Assembly (NCBI GenBank): GCA_026770025.1
Contig: JAMXDE010000043.1
Span: forward strand, 186,001 to 250,000
DNA: 64,000 bases
Direction: 5' to 3'
Source: Craspedostauros australis
Lineage: Eukaryota; Bacillariophyta; Bacillariophyceae; Mastogloiales; Achnanthaceae
The position numbers were made by a program, and so were the translations under genes. Positions 30,673 through 40,399 of this stretch are shown here, piece by piece. Within the stretch, counting starts at the first letter, position 1. Every line of letters begins with the position of its first letter. The notes beneath the pieces are model-generated. The model was not told the DNA's origin. It ran no database searches and was given only the letters and a program-made list of their open reading frames with translations.

Positions 30673-32346
30673 ATGGAGAAGGCCGACAACATGACCGGGC
30701 GGCACACAAAGATCATGAAGTCATCGGCCTTCATCATTCTGCTGTGCGTCATGTCGTTGTTCTCTGCAACCAAATTGACCCACGTCGCCCCCGAGAAGCA
30801 GTACGCCCAGCAGTCAGCGTTTGCCAGCAGCTCGGTATCCCGCAATGATGATGACGATGACTATGACAATGGCGGTGTTGCAGTTACGGAAGAGCAGCAA
30901 GCAGAAGAGCAGATGAAGGTGGAACGAATTGCGGAGCCGCAATCTGCAACGACTACGCAACCGACGACTACGGGAGCAACAACGACACAAGCAACTACGA
31001 CAGAAGCAACAACGACAGAAGCAACTACGACAGAAGCAACTACGACAGAAGCAACCACGGAAGCAACTACGACAGAAGCAACCACGGAAGCAACAACCAC
31101 GGAAGCAACGACTCAATTACAATCCACAACGACAATATCGACATTGTCGACAACATCAACGTCAGACGCTACGTACTTCCCAGACTTCATCATGCAACAA
31201 CAGCACAATGCCGCCTTCGTGGAGGCGACCGACGCCAACTGCACCATCACGGATCCTGATCTTCCCGGCCAGTACCTTATCGGCAACTTCCCAACCAGTG
31301 ATCCGCTCCATGAATTCATTGGGTGCCTCGACGGCAACTTCAGCAAATTCCCACCGGGCGACTCCGCCAATCAGCCTGAAACCGTGGCCTGTGGCATCGC
31401 TGGAGGCTCAGTATTTGGCCATTTTCCTCACACGCTGCAGCATCTTCTGCAGTGCTGGTCGTTGTGGCGTCGGTACCCCAACTCCAAGCACGTCATGCTG
31501 CTGGATGGCATGCAGAACCATTCCATGGCGAAGGGAAGCAGCTTCAACATCGGCCTCACGAGGATGATCAGGGCGCAGGGCATCATCGTGGACTCCAACT
31601 TCACGGAGCCCAAGAACTACTCACAGACCTACGAAGGCGATGCCAACAAGCTCTTCGTGGGCGTGACCACCAAATTCAAAGGATACAAGATCGCCGATAC
31701 GGAGGATCTCAAGGATTTCAGGCAGAAGATGTTGGAATCGCTTTCGTCGCATCGCGATGCCATCGAATCTTGCTCCAAAAACTTGCACATTGACAATCCG
31801 CTCTTCCCCAGCAATGCCACGAAACCACAGCAGCACGCGCTGCCCATGCCGCGCATCGTTATCATCAATCGAAAGGGCGCACGTCGTTTGCTAGCTCCCG
31901 ATTCCATCGCGCGGCTGTTGCAAGACGAATTGGGATTATCCTACCGCCCGCCCGTCGTTTACTTCGAATCCTTCTCGTTCGATCAACAGGCGGAAACCTT
32001 CCTGCAGGCCGATATCGTCGTGACACCGCACGGTGCACAATCCACCAGCTCCTTCTTCATGCCGCAGTGCGGATCGCTGATCGAATCGTTTCCGTTGGGA
32101 TTGGATTATCCCGTCTTCTTCGGACGCTTGGCGCGCATCTCCCTGCTGAATCATTCCTACGTCTACTTGGGCACCAACATGCAAGCAGAGGCGGCCGAGG
32201 TCATGAAGACAATGACGTCACGCAAAGTAGCGCGCAATAAGCAATTGTGCCTGCCGGCACCGCGGATTTTGGAAGCCGTGCGCACGCAGATTGATGAGTG
32301 GCGACGGTGTTGCGGGTTTGGGGACGAGGCAGCGGTGATGTCATAA
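30673..32346 (+). CDS. GT61/DUF563-like glycosyltransferase, array copy 1
   Basis: The predicted protein has 557 residues with type II topology: a short N-terminal tail, a membrane anchor at about 17-33 (SSAFIILLCVMSLFSATKL), then a mucin-like stem of TTTEA repeats (92-147). The catalytic region begins near 165 with the array-specific PDFIMQ block and holds HFPHTLQHLLQCWSLW (about 250-265), PRIVIINRKGARRLL, and TPHGAQSTSSFFMPQCGSLIESFP (451 on), the GT61-type HGA...E motif. It ends with the array-typical EWRRCCG. By family it transfers a sugar such as xylose, arabinose or GlcNAc in the Golgi; donor and acceptor are unknown. It is the most diverged of the five copies and the farthest from the others. 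Confidence 0.85.
   Translation: MEKADNMTGRHTKIMKSSAFIILLCVMSLFSATKLTHVAPEKQYAQQSAFASSSVSRNDDDDDYDNGGVAVTEEQQAEEQMKVERIAEPQSATTTQPTTTGATTTQATTTEATTTEATTTEATTTEATTEATTTEATTEATTTEATTQLQSTTTISTLSTTSTSDATYFPDFIMQQQHNAAFVEATDANCTITDPDLPGQYLIGNFPTSDPLHEFIGCLDGNFSKFPPGDSANQPETVACGIAGGSVFGHFPHTLQHLLQCWSLWRRYPNSKHVMLLDGMQNHSMAKGSSFNIGLTRMIRAQGIIVDSNFTEPKNYSQTYEGDANKLFVGVTTKFKGYKIADTEDLKDFRQKMLESLSSHRDAIESCSKNLHIDNPLFPSNATKPQQHALPMPRIVIINRKGARRLLAPDSIARLLQDELGLSYRPPVVYFESFSFDQQAETFLQADIVVTPHGAQSTSSFFMPQCGSLIESFPLGLDYPVFFGRLARISLLNHSYVYLGTNMQAEAAEVMKTMTSRKVARNKQLCLPAPRILEAVRTQIDEWRRCCGFGDEAAVMS
30949..31113 (+). repeat. In-frame TTTEA-coding repeat in the stem of copy 1
   Basis: Irregular units of 9 to 15 bp (GAAGCAACTACGACA-like) encode about ten TTTEA/TTEA units. 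The unit edges keep the frame, so length change would alter stem length only. Thr density would allow dense O-glycosylation. Confidence 0.85.
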
Positions 32347-35300
32347 GTGGAAGCACGCACGAAGCAGCAGGCAGAGTTGAAGAACGAGCTGGGTCGGAAA
32401 GGGATACGCACTCAATGAAGTATGATTTTCCTGCTTGCGACTAGTACTCGTACGACCCACACTGCCTCTCTTCGAGGAACTCTCATCAGGACTACTCGTA
32501 CCATACTATTCTGCAGATTCGTCTCATGTCATTGTTTCCGTTGAATGTCAAGAACTTGGCGCGAAAATCACCATTGATATTCGACTCGTTTGACTACAAT
32601 GTGAGCGAACAAAATCAACGGCGTGTTCCAACACATCACGTCATTGTTGTCATTGTTCGTATCATTCCGATTTGGGCTTGGAGGACGCACAATAGTTGGA
32701 AATCACACAGAACTCTGTGGTGTGCTCAAGAACCTTACGTATGCACGACAGACGACCAATGTCTACCCAAAGTAGACACAAGGGTAGACTTCTGAAAATG
32801 CAGTCTCGAGTTTGATTAGCACAAAAGTGTACATCGTACTTAGGAACGCACTCGGTTGCACTGCTCCATGTCAAAAGCATACTTCCATCGTATGTTCGTC
32901 CACCATAAAATCACCTGAACTTCTTATCGTAGAGTATACTGGATATCAATGAGCATCAATGGCCTCCTTCTCATTGCTACATCCGCACTTCTTCCAACAA
33001 TTGACATCGTTGAATGGAATAAGAAGCATGCCAGTGAATGTGAGATGCCTGCTTCAAGGTTGGCCACTGGTCGGAAACAAGTAATCAAGACATCTATGCG
33101 ATTCATGATGTCGATAGTGTCGAAGAAGTTTACAATCAGAGTTCTATCTTCGAATGCTGGACATGTAAGGCACCACCCGGATCGGTCAACATTGATCGTG
33201 GTATTGAAACTACTATAAATGTGGAATAACTTGCGCTGCACTCACTTTATGACATTTGACAAGCGAGCCGTTTCGAATGTTGGTCACGGATATCCTGTAC
33301 AAGTTTCCTCTTTGTTGCCAGACTCTCCATACTACATACAATAGAGAGAGAGAGATGCCGTGACAGAAATGCAATACCCTTTCTGCATGCAATCACCAAT
33401 TGATGAGTTGTGTTCCAAATCACAAGATATGCGAAGCACGACAGGTTCCACTCTATCCTGGTACCCCTTTTGTCACGTATAATCGTTGGCTGTGGTCGTA
33501 ATTGCTCGAGACTGTCACTGATTCACAAGCGCAGCAAATGTTCGTAGATTCCCTGTGGCTTCGACATTGTCGATGTGAGATTGCATGATTAGACGACCAC
33601 ATGACCACATGGGAAAGTGCGTCTGAGCAGGTCTTGTTGCTAACACACACCACATCACACGTAACAGGCAAAACAAGCGCACCACGTTGTAGTGCCGAAC
33701 AAACATGTCCGTCACATAATTTGTTCCTTGCTGATGGTCATTATGTGTGGGCATTGATGGTAGCGGAGATACGCGCAATGGAAACAATTGTTGTCACAAT
33801 CACCTGTTGCGACCATGACAAATGTCTCGTAGTCGTGCATCTGCGAACAAAATTCCAACTTGGCACATCAATGTACAGAAAGACGGTCATTCTTCGCCGA
33901 CACCAGTTCGTACAGCGACCACCACTTCTGTCCGTTACCATCGAACCAGTGTCAGGTTCATGCACGCGTTGTTGGAGAATGGCTGTCTGCTGCTTCGTGT
34001 TTCTTGGACGCGTGGAATGTCAGTGTACCGCGCCTTTCCAACACCCTGCTTGGGGAAGACGATGTCGTTGCAACATCCGACCAAAGTCGTACCTCCGTCG
34101 GATCATGTCATCCCAACAACCAACCTACGTCATCTGATGTCCGATCAATGTTTGACCAATGTCAGACCAATGTTACCGCAATGTATGACTTTGCGGTGAC
34201 AGGTTTTTTCCACGTTTCGAAGGCTCAACTTGCCACCCCCCTCTGCAGTCACTGAGTATGATTAGTTCACAACTAGACACATAGAATAACCAAAGAAGGC
34301 CTCCCCTATCACGTAGTGGCACTTTTGTTGTCATTAATATTATAACTATCTCTACAGGGGGTGCCTAAATTGGTGCGATTAGCCTTACTCCTAGCAAAAA
34401 TGTCAATTACGTCATTCACATGTCAGACATACATCATACCAATGTATGATGTTTGTCGGCTGATTGCATACTGACGTCGGATGTATGTTGGCTTGCTGTG
34501 CATGCTGGTCCGACCAACGTCGTACGACGTCGACTGGACCTCATAGCGACGTGACTGTTTGCCACAACAACGCACTTGTGTCTGTCTCGTGCGGAAACAT
34601 GTATGCATGCACAACATCAACGAAGCAACCACGTCCATCATCCTCATGCCAACAAACGAGCTGTCCTTGCATGACACATGTCCGTTCTGTTCCACACCAC
34701 AGAAGCACAACAATTAACCATTCACATCTCGCCATCACCGCAGCGAAGAATTCGCCAGACACAAGAACGAGCAGAAACTGGCATTCTCTTGCAGTTTGAT
34801 ATTCGATGGCAGTCATGGCAAACCAACAGAAGAAAAAGTACTTTATCTTTACGACCAGGTAGTTTGCATTGTTTTCTGTCAATAGTCATAGGTCAGCAGT
34901 GGTGGGCGACCCCTGTTTGCGCACGTCATTTGGGCGCGGAACGGAGGCAGCCCAACAAGAGCGGAACTGCGCACGTGTCTGTGTACTGGGCGCTATCATA
35001 CCAACACCAGAAATGGGATTCGTGCAACATCTATCATCCACGACATCACAAGCAACATCGATTTCCAGACAGATGTATCACCAGGCAACTACATTTGCAG
35101 CACGACTGCGAACGACCACGAGCAACACTCCTCTCTCCAACAATGCTGTACTCTAGACACGATTAATAGTATTCTGGTGAAGCGCAGTCATCTCACGAGA
35201 CACCGCGATGAACACGACAGCAGGCTGGTTCCTTCGCAACCACTTTTGTGTGCTTTGCAGTTCTCGGTCGCACAAGATGTTCCGCTCGCAGGTGTCGTTG

Positions 35301-35998
35301 TTGCCTGTTTACGCAGACAACTCCGCTTCCGCAGGTGATGGTGCCGTGGCGGTCACAGTGACATTCCCCCAACCATTGATGCAATGGCTGTTGTGTGGTT
35401 CACTCAAACATCATACAAGCATTGTGCGGGTACGGTTTGACTTGACATTTCCTCCGTGTTGTGTCAAGACATTGTTGGTCCGGCAAAACCACGGTCCGAT
35501 TGCATGACGTTTTGTGTTTCACTTGATTTGCTTGTGTTCGATGGATTCTGGCACAGCATCATTCTGCACAACCATTGGCGTGGCGGTGATGTGCGTTCCC
35601 TCAAACATGGTGTGGTTGGCCACACAGAGAACTCCTATCAATCAACACATCGGATGATGATGGTGCTGTTGATGTTGTGGCGGAAATCATGAAACACATC
35701 CTACTTTGGTCAGCAGTTCAAAACCAAGGATCTCCTCTCGAACAGATATTCATCGAACGTACTAACGGACATGATGTAGGACCAACATTGGATGACGCCG
35801 AAATACACGATGTCCGACATGCGCCCAACTGCTAACCAAAGTACGATCAAAGTGAATCCAAAATCGAACAATGCGGCATAATGTCCGATAAAATGTCTAA
35901 TATCGCAACTGTTGTGCGTCCTCCTTGGACATGATCACAATCATTCCATCTCCACCATCAACCTTGATTTCCCCCGTGATCGGAGAAGCGCTTGCAAC
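32347..35998. other. 3.65-kb interval inside the glycosyltransferase array
   Basis: No supported gene. It is AT-richer than the genes and full of short open frames. A GA repeat lies near 33340-33354. A small perfect hairpin (ACATCATA, loop of 6, TATGATGT) lies near 34430-34452, and loosely repeated 'ccaatgt' motifs occur near 34140-34180. These may be decayed small transposable elements. A copy lost from the glycosyltransferase array is possible, but I see no remnant of the conserved motifs. Confidence 0.5.
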
Positions 35999-37606
35999 AT
36001 GATGCGCGCACGGACGATCGGAAGGGCCGTCGTGGCCGTGGTGACCATGATCATGTTCGTGGCCTCATTGTTGACGTCCATGACGGCAATCGCCACCAAT
36101 CTCGATGAGTATGAGGCCGCAATGTCAATTTCATCTCAAGGGTTGCCGGTTGCGGAACAGCGATTGACGCTGCCGCAAATCGGGTTGGAGACAAATACGT
36201 CAGTGCCTACGAATACTGAGCGATTCTCCACAGAGCCGCCGATGCAGATTCAAGAGCATTCACAGGCAGAACATGAAACGGTGCAATCTACGGAGCAGTC
36301 GACACAACAAGCATCCACACAACCACCGACGAAGCAGCCAACTCAGCAGCCAACTCAGCAGCCGACACAACAAGGGTCCACAAAACAACCGATACAAGTC
36401 GTACCATTGGGTTTGATGTCACAAATCGTACAATTCCCACGCTTCATGACCGTGCAAGAGGCTGATCCGATGTTCGCGGAACCCTCAGATTCAGCTTGCA
36501 ACGTCACCGATGCTTCACTTCCAGCGATGTACGCAAGCTTGAAATATGAACGAACGTTCCCGATCATCAAGATCATCAAATGTGTGCATGGTAATTGCAT
36601 GGATACGGATCAGAAGAGGCTGGCCGCGAGAAACAGACCATTGCACACAGCGATCTGCGCAATTTCTCAACGCAGCGACATGCATCACTTCCCCCACGCC
36701 CTGCAGCACATCCTCCAGTGCTGGTCCATGTGGCGGCGTTTCCCCCGCGCCAAGTATATCATGATGCTGAGCCCGGATCAGAAGCGCACGATGACGACTC
36801 GAACGAGCTTCAGCTCCGCCATGGTGGAATTGTTGGATCGCAACAATATCATTCTGGATACCACAATCTCGTATCCACCTGAATACGTCAAAAACGCGAA
36901 GGGCAACAAGCGCGGCATGTTGGTTGCATGGTCCAGAAACAGCAACATTTTTCGCGTGGGAAACATCACGGATGTGCCGCACTTCCGAAGCAAAGCCATG
37001 GAACTGATTCCAATCCTTCCAAGCGAAACGATGTATTGCGGAGGTGTCAGTGGTTCAGAAGTTCAAACCAGCGACGGCGGTGGGGCTTCCATCCAACACC
37101 ACTTTACCAACAGCACATTTCCGCGCATCGCCATTCTGAATCGACGTGTGACTCGCCGCCTTCTGCAATCGACGACGATATCGCTGCGTCTGCAGGAGCA
37201 TTTCCACCTCCCCTACAAACCGCCCGTATTCTACTTTGAGAACATGTCCTATCAGGACCAAGCGCGGGCATTCACCAACGTCGACATCCTCATCACACCA
37301 CACGGTGCGCAGCTCACCGGCATCTTCTTCATGCCGCGATGCGGATCGGTGATCGAAATCTTCCCATCCAAGTACTACTTGCCCGACTTCTTTGGTTCGT
37401 TGGCCACTGTCTGCGGCTTGCATCATGCGCACATCTTCTTGGGTAGTAACACCAGCGATGCACATGCAAGCATGCAGTCCTTGAGCGACCGCACCCAGGG
37501 GCGCGCGGACAACTTGTGTGCCGGTATTGCACCGATCATTGAAGCGGTGCAGATCGAACTGAACAATTGGCGGGCTTGTTGTGGCGGCGATGCCGTCGAA
37601 TCATAA
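35999..37606 (+). CDS. GT61/DUF563-like glycosyltransferase, array copy 2
   Basis: The predicted protein has 535 residues from the ATGATG at 35999; the frame is open 29 codons further upstream with another ATG at 35912, which would place a long tail before the anchor. Membrane anchor about residues 9-30 (RAVVAVVTMIMFVASLL). The stem at about 100-132 is built of TQQP and TKQP units, unlike copy 1. Then follow FPRFMTVQEADPMFAEP, HHFPHALQHILQCWSMW (about 228), PRIAILNRRVTRRLL and TPHGAQLTGIFFMPRCGSVIEIFP (433 on), and the end NWRACCGG. The HGA and following Glu motif fit GT61. Copies 2 to 5 share the FMTxQE block and are clearly closer to each other than to copy 1. Confidence 0.87.
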   Translation: MMRARTIGRAVVAVVTMIMFVASLLTSMTAIATNLDEYEAAMSISSQGLPVAEQRLTLPQIGLETNTSVPTNTERFSTEPPMQIQEHSQAEHETVQSTEQSTQQASTQPPTKQPTQQPTQQPTQQGSTKQPIQVVPLGLMSQIVQFPRFMTVQEADPMFAEPSDSACNVTDASLPAMYASLKYERTFPIIKIIKCVHGNCMDTDQKRLAARNRPLHTAICAISQRSDMHHFPHALQHILQCWSMWRRFPRAKYIMMLSPDQKRTMTTRTSFSSAMVELLDRNNIILDTTISYPPEYVKNAKGNKRGMLVAWSRNSNIFRVGNITDVPHFRSKAMELIPILPSETMYCGGVSGSEVQTSDGGGASIQHHFTNSTFPRIAILNRRVTRRLLQSTTISLRLQEHFHLPYKPPVFYFENMSYQDQARAFTNVDILITPHGAQLTGIFFMPRCGSVIEIFPSKYYLPDFFGSLATVCGLHHAHIFLGSNTSDAHASMQSLSDRTQGRADNLCAGIAPIIEAVQIELNNWRACCGGDAVES

Positions 37607-37922
37607 TGGAGCATCGTGTAAAGTATATATATACTCCTGCTACCTTGATCGATCCATGCCTACGTACCAATATTGATGTGATAGATCGTACATATGAGCA
37701 CCTTCGTTTCTGTCGTGGTGCCTTGGTACTAGATTCGCACGCGATCACGAAAAGATCGTGACTGAACGTGTCCTTCAATCGTGAAACTACCAAAAGTTCA
37801 ACGTTCGCAACAACACCAATGATGTGGATGCCTTGATGGATCCAAACCACCACTCTCACAATGTACAATACTATTCACAACAAGACACAGCACCATCTCC
37901 ATCCTTTCACAGAGCGCGGACC
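37607..37922. other. Spacer between array copies 2 and 3
   Basis: About 316 bp, AT-rich at the left end (TATATATA near 37625). It would be the promoter and leader of copy 3 before its interruption. The spacing is similar to that between copies 3, 4 and 5 (0.4-0.5 kb). Confidence 0.5.
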
Positions 37923-37957
37923 ATGGTACGGTCAGCCACTCGATGTTGACGTGCGGC
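37923..37957 (+). pseudogene. Orphaned 5' end of GT61-like array copy 3
   Basis: An ATG in ACCATGG context sits where the start of copy 3 is expected. The 35 bases to the Copia-B junction align in length and phase with the first codons of copy 4, and the last five (GCGGC) are the target-site duplication repeated at 44247-44251, with the codon phase continuing at 44252. The fragment also holds a TGA at codon 9 (37947-37949), so either this host gene was already damaged, it decayed after the insertion, or the true start lay elsewhere. Homology over so few bases is suggestive only. Confidence 0.5.
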
Positions 37958-39127
37958 TATTGATTCCAGTCCCGCACGTGACCCGACTGACCGACGTACG
38001 CAAAGTGCGCACCTCGCGCCCACTTTCCTCCTAGTGCCTCGAAGAGCCGGCTGTAACCAATTTTTTTGGTTACAGTTGGTTACAGTTGGTTACAAGAAAA
38101 ATGTCGTGTAGATCGTGGTACGATTTCTACGTAAGTCCCGAACAAAAACAGGCCAAAAACAGCATCAACCAAAGTTAAACTCTCCGGACTTAGCTCATGT
38201 GAGTGTTCCTGCACTCGTCTTGCTATTGTAGCATCATATAGCGTTTATATATACAATCCTGAAGCTTGGTGTCTGTTGCTCTCTTTCTCGGTGAGCACTG
38301 ATGTGATCCGTCAAGCACCCCCATCATTCACGGACGTTTTTGGCTTCTGGTTGGCCTGATTTCTTGTTCTGATTGGTCAAAACAAGTGTTTCAACCATCG
38401 ATGACGTCACGGTGACGCAAGCATTGCACCCAGAAATCCCAAAACTTGCTGCCGAAATTGAGGATCCGAGTGGTCAAATATCACTCCGACCTCCATGGGA
38501 GCACTAAACGCAAGCATACCTCCATACCATCGCACTCAAACACAATATAGACCATATGGTTGTGACCGCCTCGGAGAGAGGATTCTTAAATGATATCTAT
38601 TGTACAGATTGAGCCAAAGACCGCTAAGTCCGGAGACTTCAAAGATGGAGAGTCGAATTTCTCGAACAAAAGAGGCATGATCCTACCGGACTCCTGTAGA
38701 ATTCTACGTGTAACCAACTGTAACCAACGAGATCCAAAAAAATCCCGGTCTGTCCGTCGTCCGATGGAAAAACCACACCAATGGGGTCAACAAACAGATA
38801 AAGATCGACAAGATGGTAGTAACAACAAGATAATGTTATTACTTACCTGGATAGCCCTTTCTCTTAAGTTTAGGTAGATGCAAAGAGATGTTCGATTGAG
38901 TGTCTATAACTTTAAGTCTGAGATCGGGAAAATTGGATCCAAAATCTGTAACCAATTGTAACCAATTGTAACCAATTGTAACCAATTTTTGGGGTCCGGC
39001 TCTTTGAGGCACTAGAGCAGATCAAGACACTAGCAGGAGCCAAGACCGCAACTCCTCAGCTCAGCAATGTAATATCTCATAATATTAGCGAACAACATTG
39101 ATTCACACACTACTCGTCTTATTGACA
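37958..39127 (+). repeat. 5' LTR of Copia-B, split by a DNA transposon
   Basis: The LTR pieces are 37958-38034 and 39016-39127. Removing the 977-bp insertion and one CTAG copy gives 189 bp that match the 3' LTR (44058-44246) base for base as far as I can read. The LTR begins TATTGATTCC rather than the usual TG; this border is set by the GCGGC duplication. It ends ATTGACA. Confidence 0.9.
38035..39011. mobile_element. Non-autonomous DNA transposon (977 bp) with 16-bp TIRs and CTAG duplication
   Basis: The ends read TGCCTCGAAGAGCCGG and, in reverse complement, TGCCTCAAAGAGCCGG: one mismatch in 16. CTAG lies directly outside both ends (38031-38034 and 39012-39015), while the intact 3' LTR has it once, so it is a 4-bp target duplication. 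Inside each end are tandem subterminal repeats: about three GGTTACAGTT units on the left (38058-38092) and about four TGTAACCAAT units on the right (38947-38990), with a further two-unit piece near 38709-38725. The longest internal frame is 95 codons, without transposase motifs. The superfamily cannot be named with confidence; PIF/Harbinger-like or another family with short duplications is possible. Confidence 0.88.
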
Positions 39128-39141
39128 GTTGTTCGCTAATA
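39083..39141 (+). promoter_or_regulatory. Putative primer-binding site of Copia-B, complementary to its own LTR
   Basis: Directly after the LTR end, 39128-39141 (GTTGTTCGCTAATA) is the perfect reverse complement of 39083-39096 inside the LTR. The position is exactly that of a primer-binding site. It does not resemble the usual initiator-Met tRNA complement. A transcript starting near 39083 could fold back to prime itself, as known for Tf1 of fission yeast; this is inference. Confidence 0.55.
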
Positions 39142-39195
39142 GCCAACGTTTGAAAATCTCGGTCACCAAGACCAGCATCACCAAAAATCATCACC

Positions 39196-40350
39196 ATGGC
39201 CAACAGCCACGAGAAGATCCTCGCCACCTTTCCACAGGCAGTCGTCGAACCCATCGTCGGGGTACCCACATACGAGTCCATCGCAGAACTCAATGTAGTC
39301 CTCAACGCCAATGCGGCCTCAGTACACTGCCCACTCGGAAACGGCCAGCTTGGATACCTGGTCCTCACCGTCTCCCGAGCGGTATACCAAGAACACTCGG
39401 CGACAGCATTCGTCATGCCGGTCAATCCAGGACCGCACCCGAACATCCCGAACGCAGCCACTGCAGCCCAGATCAGCGCTGCCACCAGCATCCACAAGGA
39501 ACAAGAGCGCCTGTGGCGAGAGTACCGCGCGGTCGACAATGCCCTCAAGCAGCAGCTTCTTGGCGCCATTGAAGACCAATACGTGCGAACTCTCCGGCAC
39601 AACATTGTCGGATACGCCAACGTCACGACACTCGAGCTTCTGACCCACCTGTACGATACGTACGGCAAGATCTCTCCTCAAGACCTCGACGAAAACGACA
39701 AGGCCATGAAGGCACCGTACGATCCAGCGGCACCCTTCGAAGTCCTCGTCGCCCAAATCGAGTCTGCGCGCGATCTTGCGGCCGCCGCCAAAGCGCCATA
39801 CGCCGATCACCAGCTCGTCACCACGGCATACAACCTGGTGTTCCGAACCCAAGCGTTCCCCGAAGCATGCCGTTCTTTCCGCGCTCTCAGTGCCGCCGAC
39901 AAGACATGGACTCGCTTCAAGAAGGACTTCGCGGCGGCCCACCAAGACCTGCGCGAAACGCAAGCCACGACGCAAGGCACCAACTTCCAAGGAGCCAATG
40001 CGGCAATCACCTCCGCAGAAACAGCGGACGCACTCGCCAACCTCGCATCGGCCACAGCCGCAGATCGCAGCACCGTGGCACAGCTCACCAAGAGCAACGC
40101 CAACCTCGTCAAGTAACTGTCAGAGATCACAGCGATGGTGTCCCAACTGCGAGCCAACGCAGCCACGAGCAGCGGATCCGGAGGCAAGAAGGGAGGGCGC
40201 AAGCACAAGCACAACTCCTACTGCTGGACCCACGGGTACAAGGTGGGCATCACGCACACCAGCGCCACCTACATGAACCCAGCTCCAGGACACCAGAAGG
40301 ACGCCACTCGCAGCAACACCATGGGGGGATCCACCGAAGGCGCCCCGACG
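39196..40350 (+). other. gag-like region of Copia-B
   Basis: It starts at an ATG in CACCATGG context. The protein is helical and Ala-rich like Copia capsids, with conserved blocks YVRTLRHNIVGYANVTTLEL and LLTHLYDTYGKI (the UBN2/gag type), and ends with a Lys/Gly-rich stretch plus a single Cys/His cluster (CWTHGYKVGITH) in place of a classic CCHC knuckle. About one break is present in this part. Confidence 0.8.
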
Positions 40351-40399
40351 AACGCGTGACAAGCGCGGCAGGATCACAGTAAGCAAGTAGCACTCTCTG

